In this document: positions 37,965 to 46,267 of the stretch, piece after piece
Numbering within the stretch: position 1 is the stretch's first letter
Layout of the letters: every line of letters begins with the position of its first letter
Source: Azospirillum sp. TSH100
GTDB taxonomy: Bacteria; Pseudomonadota; Alphaproteobacteria; Azospirillales; Azospirillaceae
Length of the DNA stretch: 64,000 bases
Direction of reading: 5' to 3'
Assembly: GCF_004923295.1 (NCBI RefSeq)
Contig: NZ_CP039634.1
Span: forward strand, 2,384,001 to 2,448,000
Made by a program: the position numbers and the translations under genes
The notes under the pieces: model-generated
What the model saw: only the letters and a program-made list of their open reading frames with translations
What the model was told of the DNA's origin: nothing
Database searches by the model: none

Positions 37965-38366
37965 ATGCCGAGCCTGTTTCCCGTGCCCACCGCCCACCGC
38001 ATCGACCGGCAACGGCTGCTGTCGGTCGCGCTGATTCCCTTTGCCGCGGCCATCGCCATGGCGAGCACGGTCGCCGCCACCGGCTTCACCGCCAGCCCGC
38101 TGGGCGAGGCGAGCAGCACGCTGGGCTTTCTGCTGGATTTCGTGAAGTTCTGCTATCTCGCCGTCGCCATGGCCCATCTGTCGGGCGCCATCGCCGACCA
38201 CACCTGCGGCAGCCTCGCCGCCGGCCTGTCGATGGACGAATACGACGCGCCGGAGCCGATCTCGCGGGATGAGTTCTGGCGTGCCTTCCCCAACCATGTC
38301 GACGGTGCCGCCATCGCCGGGGCAGCAGCACTGCTGTGCGTGATCGCCGGCTCGCTGGTCAGCTGA
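37965..38366 (+). CDS. Small membrane protein of unknown function
   Basis: The 133-residue protein has about three hydrophobic stretches. They lie near residues 19-42 (LLSVALIPFAAAIAMAST), 50-72 (LGFLLDFVKFCYLAVAMAHL) and 114-133 (AAIAGAAALLCVIAGSLVS). I do not recognise a family. A short soluble loop with DEYDAPEPISRDEFWRAFPN lies between the second and third. The ATG at 37965 begins MPSLFPVPTAHRIDRQ. It is divergent from the Crp-type gene and precedes the DUF502 gene by 83 bp. Confidence 0.65.
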   Translation: MPSLFPVPTAHRIDRQRLLSVALIPFAAAIAMASTVAATGFTASPLGEASSTLGFLLDFVKFCYLAVAMAHLSGAIADHTCGSLAAGLSMDEYDAPEPISRDEFWRAFPNHVDGAAIAGAAALLCVIAGSLVS

Positions 38367-38449
38367 AGCGGTTCCCCATACGCGGCAGTTGAGAGCGGAC
38401 GGCGCTTGCCCCACTATGGCGCGGTTTGACGATCGGCGGATGGGCAGGC

Positions 38450-39244
38450 GTGAGCGGAAATCAGACTGAACCGAAGGGTCAGCCGGCGGAACCGGGACGG
38501 CACCGCCGGGAAGGCATCGGGTTGATGGGGCGCCTGCGGGCCTATTTCCTGGCCGGCATCCTGGTGACGGCCCCCATCGCCATCACCGTCTATATCGCCT
38601 GGTGGTTCGTCTCGCTGATCGACGGCTATATCCGGCCGCTGATCCCCAGCGCCTACAACCCTGAAAACTACCTGCCCTTCTCGATCCCGGGCATCGGCGT
38701 GCTGGTGGTCATCATCGCCGTGACGCTGATCGGCGCCTTCGCCGCCGGCTATGTCGGCCGGTTGGTGCTTGGCGTCGGCGAGGGGGTGGTCGGACGCATG
38801 CCGGTCGTCCGCTCCGTCTATGGCGGGGTGAAGCAGATCTTCGAGACGGTGCTGGCCAAGAAGTCGAACGCCTTCCGCGAGGTGGTGGCGATCCAGTATC
38901 CGCGCCCCGGCGTGTGGTCGCTGGGCTTCATCACCGGCAGCGCCCATCCGGAAGTACAGGTGAAGCTGGCCGGCGAAGCTGACGACATCGTCAACGTCTT
39001 CATCCCCTGCGCGCCGCCCACAGCGGGCTATCTGGCGATGGTGCCGCGGCGCGACGTGACCGTGCTGAACATGTCCGTCGAGGATGGGCTGAAGCTGGTT
39101 ATGTCCGGCGGCATCGTCGTTCCGCCCGACCGCCGCCCGCCCCTTGTCGAAACGCCAATGGTGGCGGCACCGGCCGATCGGGCCGACGATAGCGATCAGC
39201 CCGACCGCAAGGTCTTGGCCGCCGCGTCGCGTTCGAAGAGATAG
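38450..39244 (+). CDS. DUF502 family membrane protein
   Basis: The 264-residue protein has two TM helices near the N-terminus (YFLAGILVTAPIAITVYIAW; VLVVIIAVTLIGAFAAGYVG). The DUF502 core VVRSVYGGVKQIFETVLAK and VNVFIPCAPPTAGYLAMVPR follow. The biochemical role of the family is unknown. The start is uncertain: GTG 38450, in-frame TTG 38426 or ATG 38525 (MGRLRAYFLAG) are all possible. The last 49 bp overlap the 3' end of recG on the other strand. Confidence 0.85.
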   Translation: MSGNQTEPKGQPAEPGRHRREGIGLMGRLRAYFLAGILVTAPIAITVYIAWWFVSLIDGYIRPLIPSAYNPENYLPFSIPGIGVLVVIIAVTLIGAFAAGYVGRLVLGVGEGVVGRMPVVRSVYGGVKQIFETVLAKKSNAFREVVAIQYPRPGVWSLGFITGSAHPEVQVKLAGEADDIVNVFIPCAPPTAGYLAMVPRRDVTVLNMSVEDGLKLVMSGGIVVPPDRRPPLVETPMVAAPADRADDSDQPDRKVLAAASRSKR

Positions 39245-41313
39245 AGCAGAGTCCGCAGCGCCTGCCCGCGCGGACTGGCGAGGTCGGGATCCCGGTCGAC
39301 GATCAGCCGGGCGTCGTCGCGAGCCACCGCCAGCAGATCGCCGTGCACGGCGATATCAGCCAGCCGAAATCCGGGCAGGCCGGACTGACGGGTGCCGAGA
39401 ACCTCGCCAGCGCCGCGCAGACGCAAATCCTCCTCGGCGATCACGAAGCCGTCCTCGGTGTCGCGCAACGTCTTCAGCCGCGCCCGCGCCGTCTCGGTCA
39501 GGTTGGAGTCGAACATCAGCAAGCAGCTCGACGGCTTGTCGCCGCGACCGACCCGGCCGCGCAGCTGGTGAAGCTGGGCGAGGCCAAAGCGTTCGGCATG
39601 CTCGATTACCATCACGGTCGCTTCAGGCACATTCACGCCGACCTCGATCACCGTGGTGGCGACCAGCACGTCCAGGCTGCCCTCGGCGAAAGCAGCCATC
39701 ACCGCATCCTTGTCCGGCCCGCGCATCTTGCCGTGGACCAGTCCGACGCGGTCGCCGAAGGTGGCGCGAAGGAAGGCATGGCGCTCCGTCGCGGCGGCGA
39801 GGTCGCTCTGCTCCGATTCGTCGACCAGGGGACAGACCCAATAGACCCTGGCACCCTCCGCCACCTTGCGCTGGATGCCGTGGACCACCTCCTCCAGCCG
39901 GTCGAGGGCGATGGTGACAGTCTGCACCGGCTTGCGGCCGGCCGGCTTCTCGGTCAGGCGCGACACGTCCATGTCGCCATAGGCCGTCAGGGTCAGCGTG
40001 CGTGGGATCGGCGTGGCGGTCATCACCAGCACGTCGACCGCCCGGCCCTTGGCAGACAGTTGCAGGCGCTGGTGGACGCCGAAGCGATGCTGTTCGTCGA
40101 TCACCGCCAGCGCCAGATCCTTGAAGGCGACATCCTCCTGGAACAGGGCATGTGTGCCGACCAGCAGCGGCAGTTCGCCGGACGCCAGCCGGTCGAGCAC
40201 CGCCTGCCGCGCCTTGCCCTTGTCGCGCCCGGTCAGCAGGCCGATCTCCACCCCGGCCGCCTTGCACAGCGGCGCCAGGCTCTCGGCATGCTGGCGGGCG
40301 AGGATCTCGGTGGGGGCCATCAGGGCAGCCTGGGCGCCGGTCTCCACCGCGTTCAGCATCGCCATCAGCGCGACCACGGTCTTCCCGCTGCCGACATCGC
40401 CCTGGAGAAGCCGCAACATGCGCCGTTCGGCCGCCATGTCGGCATAGATGTCCTCCAGCGCCCCGGCCTGCGAGCCGGTCAGGGAGAAGGGAAGTGCCGC
40501 CAGCGCGGCGCGGCGCAGGCCGCCGTCGCCCTGGGTGGCGCGCCCGGCCAGTCGGCGCTGGCTCGCCCGCACCAGCATCAGCGCCAGCTGGTTCGCCAGC
40601 AGCTCGTCATAGGCGAGGCGGCAGCGGATGGGGGCGGTGGCGGCGAGGTCGCCCTCGTCCTCCGGCGAGTGGGCGCGCTTCAGCGCCTCGTCCCAGCGCG
40701 GCCATTGCCGGCGGGCGAGCCACGCCGGATCCTGCCATTCGTCGAGCGACGGGACATCGTTGAGAGCGGCCCGCACCGCCTTGCGCAGGGTCTTGGCCGG
40801 CAAACCGGCGGTCATCGGATAGACCGGTTCCACCAACTCCAGATCATCCTTGGCGTCGACCGGGACGACGGCGTCGGGATGGGTGATCTGGGCGGTGTCG
40901 TTGAACCACTCTACCTTGCCGGAAATCACCATGGTGGTGCCGGCGGGGATCTGCTTCGACAGCCAGTCGCCACGGACATGGAAATAGACCAACTCCAGCA
41001 CGCCGGTCTCGTCGGTGCAGCGAATCTTGTAAGGATGGCGCGGGTTCACCGCCGGTGCATGCGAATCGATGCGCACGGTCAAGGTGGCGATGCGCCCGTG
41101 CGGCGCCTGCGCGATCTTCGGCGAGAAGCGGCGATCGACGACGCCGCAGGGCAGATGCCACAGCAGATCGACCACATGGGCACCGGCAAGCTTCTCCACC
41201 AGCTTGCCCAGACGGGGGCCGAGCCCAGGAAGTGCAGTGACCGGTTTGAACAGCGGGAACAGGATGGCGGGACGCACGGGCGGGACGCTACCGGGAAAGC
41301 CTTCGACGGACAT
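39196..41313 (-). CDS. recG: ATP-dependent DNA helicase RecG
   Basis: RecG reverses stalled replication forks and processes branched DNA. The 705-residue protein has the N-terminal wedge/OB domain and helicase motifs I (GDVGSGKTVVALM), Ia (APTEILARQH), II (DEQHRFG) and III (TATPIPRTL). Further on are VI (QLRGRVGRGD) and a C-terminal TRG-like region with QSGLPGFRLADIAVHGDLL. ATG 41313 was chosen. GTG 41277 gives 693 residues, the E. coli length, and is also plausible. The gene overlaps DUF502 tail to tail. Confidence 0.94.
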   Translation of the reverse strand: MSVEGFPGSVPPVRPAILFPLFKPVTALPGLGPRLGKLVEKLAGAHVVDLLWHLPCGVVDRRFSPKIAQAPHGRIATLTVRIDSHAPAVNPRHPYKIRCTDETGVLELVYFHVRGDWLSKQIPAGTTMVISGKVEWFNDTAQITHPDAVVPVDAKDDLELVEPVYPMTAGLPAKTLRKAVRAALNDVPSLDEWQDPAWLARRQWPRWDEALKRAHSPEDEGDLAATAPIRCRLAYDELLANQLALMLVRASQRRLAGRATQGDGGLRRAALAALPFSLTGSQAGALEDIYADMAAERRMLRLLQGDVGSGKTVVALMAMLNAVETGAQAALMAPTEILARQHAESLAPLCKAAGVEIGLLTGRDKGKARQAVLDRLASGELPLLVGTHALFQEDVAFKDLALAVIDEQHRFGVHQRLQLSAKGRAVDVLVMTATPIPRTLTLTAYGDMDVSRLTEKPAGRKPVQTVTIALDRLEEVVHGIQRKVAEGARVYWVCPLVDESEQSDLAAATERHAFLRATFGDRVGLVHGKMRGPDKDAVMAAFAEGSLDVLVATTVIEVGVNVPEATVMVIEHAERFGLAQLHQLRGRVGRGDKPSSCLLMFDSNLTETARARLKTLRDTEDGFVIAEEDLRLRGAGEVLGTRQSGLPGFRLADIAVHGDLLAVARDDARLIVDRDPDLASPRGQALRTLLYLFERDAAAKTLRSG

Positions 41314-41707
41314 CAGAAAGCCGGGTGGATCCAGCGACGTCAAGGCCGCTGAACGGCATCGACGAAAAGGGAGAGCGGGGGAAAAGGAGGGAAGAGAAGG
41401 AACGGCGGAGCGCACCCAAGGCCAGGGGCCTGTGGTGGGGGGCAACGTCGGCCAGGAAATTGGCTTGGACGCGCTCCGCCGATAGGTACCGTCCGGAGGC
41501 AAACGGGAGAACCGGACGGCCAAGTCCGATGGCAGGGAACCATCGGGAAGAGACACCAGATAAGAAGACGCTCACTCGTGACGGGCCGGTGTTTCAGGGG
41601 GGCTGGCCCGACCGCGTCACAAGAAGGACATTAGCCCGGCCGCCCTGTCCCCAACCTGACTCAACCATGAATTTCCCTTCATGAACTGGCATGGTTGAAG
41701 GCGTCGG
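41314..41707. other. Intergenic region between recG and cheA
   Basis: These 394 bp hold the recG promoter region and the end of the che operon. Near the cheA stop, TCAACCATG (41661-41669) and CATGGTTGA (41690-41698) form perfect 9-bp arms around a 20-nt loop containing TTCATGAA. There is no T tract, so a classical terminator is not evident. The rest shows no gene. Confidence 0.45.
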
Positions 41708-44665
41708 TCAGGCCGGTGCATCGGCCTCCCGCCGCTGGGCGGCGGCGGCGAGACGGCAGAGTTCGTCACCATCGAGAATGATGACGATGCGGCCGTCGTT
41801 CAGAAGGGAAACGCCACCGACACCAGGCACTTCGGCAAGGCCGGGATGGCTTTCACGGACGAACAGGTCGCCACGGCGCAGGAGCTTGTCGATCTCAAGC
41901 CCAATGCGGCGGCTGCCCTGGCGCAGCACGACGACGAGGCACTGGCCGGGGCCGGTCGGCGGCCAATCCCCGTCGGCGGGAAAGCCCAGTGCGTCGGCAA
42001 GGCGGACCACCGGCAGCACCCGCTTGCGCCGCATGACGGTCCAACAGCCGGAGACGCGGTGGAAATCGTCAGCGGTGAAGCCGCAGACCTCCTCAACGAA
42101 GCGGTCGGGAATGGCAAGAACCTGATCATCGACCTGAACCAGCAGTGTGCGCAGGATCGCCGCCGACAGCGGCAGGTCGATGGCGAAGGCGGTACCAGCC
42201 CCTTCCCGCGTGCGGATTGCGATGCTGCCACCCAACCGGGTGATGGCGTTGCGCACCACATCCATGCCGACCCCGCGGCCGGAGGTCTCGGTTACCGTGT
42301 CGGCGGTGGAGAAACCGGGGGCAAAGATGAATTCGCGAACGGCATCGGGAGACAGGCGCAGACTGTCCTCCTCACCGATCAGTCCCTGACGCACCGCCTT
42401 GACGCGCACCCCCTCCGTCACAATGCCGCGGCCGTCGTCGGTGATCTCCACCACGACGCGGCTGTTGCGCTGGACGGCACGCAGGGACAGCGTCGCCTGG
42501 GGCGGCTTGCCGGCGGCCTCGCGGTCGGCGGGCGGCTCAATGCCGTGGTCGATGGCGTTGCGTACCATGTGCATCAGCGGGTCGTAGAGCATCTCCACCA
42601 TGCTCTTGTCGATGCGAACCTCGCCGCCCTCGGTGGCAAAGCGCACCGACTTCCCCTGCACCCGCGCCAGCTCGCGCACCACGCGGGGAAACTGGTTGAA
42701 CAGGGTTTCGATGGGGACCACGCGCAAATCCAGTGCAGCCTCGCGCAGGCGATCTACGGAGCGGCTGAGCTGGGTGTCGAGATCCAGCAGGTCGCGGCGG
42801 TGATGCTCCACCGCCTCGCGCAGGGCACGCAGGTCGGGATCGCCGGCCCCGAGCCGTTCGGTCAGGGAGGCGAGCGCGCTTTCCAGCCGCAGATCGTTGG
42901 CGGTGGCGTTCAGGTCGCCGGACAGCAGGACCATGCCGTCGATGCGGGCCATGAAGCGGTCGATCACCTCGCCGGGCACGCGCAGCACGCCGCCGGCGGT
43001 GGACAGTGCGGGACGGGAAGGCGGGGCGGCAGGCGGATTGGCGAGTGGAGAAACGGCGGTCGGAGCGCCGGTGGACTGCACCGCGGGCAAGCCGGGCGCT
43101 TCGGGGAGAGGAGCGTTTTCCGACGCGACCGCCTCTTCGCAGATATCGGCCTCGTCGATAGAAGGGGCGCAGGCGCGGATGCGCAGAAAGCCGCCGCCAG
43201 GATCGATTCCGGCCAGGGCGTCGGCCAGCGCCGACAGCTTCTGCGGGGAAGCGATCAGCACGCGCAGCCAGGTCTTGCCGTCGATGAATTCCGGCCAGTT
43301 GGTGATGGCGCGCACCTTGCTGCCCATCCATTGGACGAAGCCGGATGCCACCTCCGGCGAGGTTTCCAGGAAGGCGGTGACCTCGTAGAGCCGCATCTCC
43401 GGATCGGCACTGGCGGCGCGCAGGTCGGCGGTGCTGTCCGGCGACAGGAAACGCAGCAGGCCGGGGTCGAGGCCCAGGACCGTCAGTTCCTCGACGGTCA
43501 GCGGCCGGCGCGCCTCTCCGGTCTCCCGCTCCGCGGACACCGCATCGACGAAGGCGCGCAGGCGTCCTTCCAGCGCGCCGTCGGCGTCGAGATCCTCGGC
43601 CGGTTCACGCGCCGCCCGCAGCGCCAGATCGCCGAGCGCGGTGCGTGCATCGGCCAGCAGAACCGGCCAGTCTGGATGGCCGGTCGCATGGCCGGAGGGG
43701 GCGGCCCGGCGCATCACGTCGGCGAGCACCCGCAGCAGGGCGGAGCCGCGCGGCAGCCGGACGATGTCCAGGGTCGCCGCCATCCGCTCGAGCAGCCCGG
43801 CCAGTCCGGCAGCAGCGGCTGTGTCGGCAAGCCCGGCCGGATCGGCCAGCATCGCATCGGCGCGGGCGCTGCCCTGGGCCAGGATCTGGGCGTTGTGGTC
43901 GGCCAGCAGGGTCGCCAGAATCGCCGCCCCCGCATCCTTGCCGGTCAGCCTGCCAATGCGGGCGCTGGCGGTGGCGACCCCCTGAAGCTCGCGCAGGATG
44001 CCGTCGGCGTCGCGGGCGGCCAGTGCCGCGCGGAAGCGGCGCAGGGTGTCGGCGAAGGGCAGGAAGTTCAGCCGCTCACAAGCCAGCTCCAGCCGGTCGG
44101 CGGTGTCGTCGACGCTGCGGGTTCCGTCCTCGTCCAGGCTGTCGAGGTCGAGCGCGCGGGTCAGTGCCGCCATACCGTCATGCAGCAGCCCGACGAACAG
44201 GCCGAGCATCCGCTCGTTCTCATGCAGGCGCACCGGCGGGGGCGGCGGGGGAGCGGGAGCGGCCTTGGCGGCGGGGGCTTCACCGCCCAAGACATCGAGC
44301 CGGGTCAGCAGCTCGGCCGGCGCCTGTCCGTCGCGGCGGTCGCGCAGGCCGGCTTCGGCAAGGCCGCGCAACGCGTCCAAAGCCTCCAGCAGCGGTGCGG
44401 TGATCTCCTCTGTCAGGGCCAGTGCGCCGGTGCGCACGCGACCGAGGATGGTCTCCGCCCGGTGCGCCACCGCCTCCATGGCGAAGAGGTCCATGGCGCG
44501 GGCGGCGCCCTTCAGCGAATGGAAGGAGCGGAAGAGCGCGGCGATCCGCTCCGCCTCAGGCCCGTCGCCGGGAGAGGTGGACAGCAGCTTTTCCAGCAGG
44601 TCGAAATGCTCGCCGGCCTCGACGCCGAACTGCCGCCACAGGGTCTCGATCAGTTCGCTGCTCAT
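41708..44665 (-). CDS. cheA: Chemotaxis histidine kinase CheA
   Basis: The kinase core of the chemosensory array has 985 residues, longer than E. coli CheA (654). An N-terminal Hpt domain (RSFHSLKGAARAMDL, phospho-His H49) is followed by a long Ala-rich middle region of about 450 residues with no clear CheY/CheB-binding P2 domain. The P3 dimerisation helices come next, then an HATPase (MVRNAIDHGIEPP, TDDGRGI, GFSTADTVTETSGRGVGMDV) and a C-terminal CheW-like domain. It has no fused receiver. It is the last gene of the operon after the cheY-like gene (49 bp between). Confidence 0.94.
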   Translation of the reverse strand: MSSELIETLWRQFGVEAGEHFDLLEKLLSTSPGDGPEAERIAALFRSFHSLKGAARAMDLFAMEAVAHRAETILGRVRTGALALTEEITAPLLEALDALRGLAEAGLRDRRDGQAPAELLTRLDVLGGEAPAAKAAPAPPPPPPVRLHENERMLGLFVGLLHDGMAALTRALDLDSLDEDGTRSVDDTADRLELACERLNFLPFADTLRRFRAALAARDADGILRELQGVATASARIGRLTGKDAGAAILATLLADHNAQILAQGSARADAMLADPAGLADTAAAAGLAGLLERMAATLDIVRLPRGSALLRVLADVMRRAAPSGHATGHPDWPVLLADARTALGDLALRAAREPAEDLDADGALEGRLRAFVDAVSAERETGEARRPLTVEELTVLGLDPGLLRFLSPDSTADLRAASADPEMRLYEVTAFLETSPEVASGFVQWMGSKVRAITNWPEFIDGKTWLRVLIASPQKLSALADALAGIDPGGGFLRIRACAPSIDEADICEEAVASENAPLPEAPGLPAVQSTGAPTAVSPLANPPAAPPSRPALSTAGGVLRVPGEVIDRFMARIDGMVLLSGDLNATANDLRLESALASLTERLGAGDPDLRALREAVEHHRRDLLDLDTQLSRSVDRLREAALDLRVVPIETLFNQFPRVVRELARVQGKSVRFATEGGEVRIDKSMVEMLYDPLMHMVRNAIDHGIEPPADREAAGKPPQATLSLRAVQRNSRVVVEITDDGRGIVTEGVRVKAVRQGLIGEEDSLRLSPDAVREFIFAPGFSTADTVTETSGRGVGMDVVRNAITRLGGSIAIRTREGAGTAFAIDLPLSAAILRTLLVQVDDQVLAIPDRFVEEVCGFTADDFHRVSGCWTVMRRKRVLPVVRLADALGFPADGDWPPTGPGQCLVVVLRQGSRRIGLEIDKLLRRGDLFVRESHPGLAEVPGVGGVSLLNDGRIVIILDGDELCRLAAAAQRREADAPA

Positions 44666-44714
44666 GGATCACCGTTCAGGGGGCACCGCTCACGGATGGG
44701 GCCACGCCGGAGGA

Positions 44715-45137
44715 TCAGGGCTTGGCGGGCGGCGGCAGACCGGCGGCGCGGCGGATGGCGGCGACGATGTCGTGGCCCTTCTTGTGGGCGAGGTCGAGGC
44801 TCATGGTGCCGGACGGCTTGGCGATGATCTCCACCGCACCCAGCGCCCGGGCCTCGTTCGCTTCGGGCGAGCCGACCTGGGCGACGGAGGAGATGATGAT
44901 GACCTTGGCGCGCGACATCAGCGACAGATGCTCCATCACCTCCAGCCCCGACATCTCCGGCATCTCGATGTCGAGGAGGACGATGTCGGGCTTCAGGCTC
45001 TTGACCATTTCCAGAGCCACCTTGCCGTTTTCGGCCGCGCCGACGAGGGACAGCTCGTCGTCCGCGCGCACGATGTCGCCGATGATGGTGCGCATCAGCA
45101 CCGAATCATCGACCAGCAGGATCGTCGGCTTCGCCAT
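44715..45137 (-). CDS. CheY-like single-domain response regulator with CheB-like tail
   Basis: The 140-residue receiver has acidic residues D10/D11, phospho-acceptor D56 (VLLDIEMPEMSG) and a Lys in EIIAKPSGTMSLDLA. The stretch from that Lys onward looks like the end of a CheB receiver and its linker and less like CheY. The protein may have arisen from a CheB that lost its esterase domain. It is the likely phospho-acceptor of the adjacent CheA and would carry the output signal, to the flagellar motor or elsewhere. Confidence 0.9.
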   Translation of the reverse strand: MAKPTILLVDDSVLMRTIIGDIVRADDELSLVGAAENGKVALEMVKSLKPDIVLLDIEMPEMSGLEVMEHLSLMSRAKVIIISSVAQVGSPEANEARALGAVEIIAKPSGTMSLDLAHKKGHDIVAAIRRAAGLPPPAKP

Positions 45138-45193
45138 TGGTGAAAGGTTCCTATCTTTGCAGCGCCTGTCGGCTATCGGTTTCTGCGTGACTA

Positions 45194-46267
45194 TCAGGAG
45201 AGTGTGAAGAGGGCGTTCAGCTTGCGGGCGATTGACGCAACCGGCAACACCTCCGTGGCGGTGCCGGCACGGATTGCCGCTCTTGGCATGCCGTCGACCG
45301 CACAGGTTGTCGGATCCTGGACCAGGACGGGAAAGCGGCGCTCCGCGAAGGCAGCAGAGCCGGCGCTGCCATCATCGCCCATGCCGGTCAGGATCACGGC
45401 GACCGGCGACTCCGCGGTCTCGGCGGCGCTGCGGAAGAGGCGGTCGGCCGACGGGTGGTAGATGGCACCGGCGGGATCGGCAGCATGAAGGGTGAAGCGC
45501 CCGGAGGCGCTGCGGCGCACCGTCCAGTCGCTGCCGCCACGCAAAATGGCGACCGCTGCCGGGTCAAGCATTTCCCCATCGGCCCCCTCGCCCACCAGCC
45601 GGTTGAGGGAACGGGCGAGCGAGGCGGCGAAGCCTGCGGTGAAGCTTGCCGGCATATGCTGCGCCACAACCAGTGGACAGGGCAACGGCCCCAGCGTGCC
45701 GAGGAGTTCAACCAGCGCCACCGGCCCGCCGGTCGAAACGCCGATGACCACAAGGTCCGGGCGCTGGCCACGCAGGGTCGAGCGCGGCGGCGGAAGCGGG
45801 TCGGGCATCGGTGCGGCAGCAGGAACCGGATCGACGGCGCGCTCTCCGGTCAGAGCCATTCGCCAGCGCCCCCAGTGGCGCACCTTCTCGGTCAGCTGTC
45901 GTTCGATCGACGCCATATCGAAGGTGATGAAGGAACTGTTCTTGCAGACGAAATCCACCGCCCCGGTTTCCAGCGCGCGTATGGTGGCGGCCGCTCCCTC
46001 CGAGGTTTCGTTGGAGACCATGATGCAGGGCGGTCCCTTTTCCGCAGCGATGGCCTGAACCGATTCGATGCCGTCCATGATCGGCATGTTCAGGTCCATG
46101 GCAACCACATGCGGCTTCAGCTTGCGCGACAGGCGCAGCGCCTCGGCGCCGTTGCGCGCCTCGCCGACGATCTCTATGTCCGCGGCCGGCTCCAGCATCT
46201 TGCGGAGCGCGATGCGGACGAAATTGCTGTCGTCCACCACGAGCAGACGGATGCGCGGATCGGTCAT
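45194..46267 (-). CDS. cheB: Protein-glutamate methylesterase CheB
   Basis: CheB removes methyl groups from chemoreceptors for adaptation. The 357-residue protein has a receiver domain (D58 in VVAMDLNMPIMDGIES), a Pro-rich linker (about 150-168) and the esterase domain. The catalytic Ser is in VIGVSTGGPVALVELL, the His in VAQHMPASFTAGFA and the Asp in ILTGMGDDGSAGSAAF. Its ATG overlaps the triple-CheW stop by 4 bp. Confidence 0.95.
   Translation of the reverse strand: MTDPRIRLLVVDDSNFVRIALRKMLEPAADIEIVGEARNGAEALRLSRKLKPHVVAMDLNMPIMDGIESVQAIAAEKGPPCIMVSNETSEGAAATIRALETGAVDFVCKNSSFITFDMASIERQLTEKVRHWGRWRMALTGERAVDPVPAAAPMPDPLPPPRSTLRGQRPDLVVIGVSTGGPVALVELLGTLGPLPCPLVVAQHMPASFTAGFAASLARSLNRLVGEGADGEMLDPAAVAILRGGSDWTVRRSASGRFTLHAADPAGAIYHPSADRLFRSAAETAESPVAVILTGMGDDGSAGSAAFAERRFPVLVQDPTTCAVDGMPRAAIRAGTATEVLPVASIARKLNALFTLS

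Noticed and set aside
41846-44827. 993-codon frame antisense to cheA
   Set aside because: It mirrors CheA codons and contains no recognisable motif. CheA on the minus strand has all kinase motifs.
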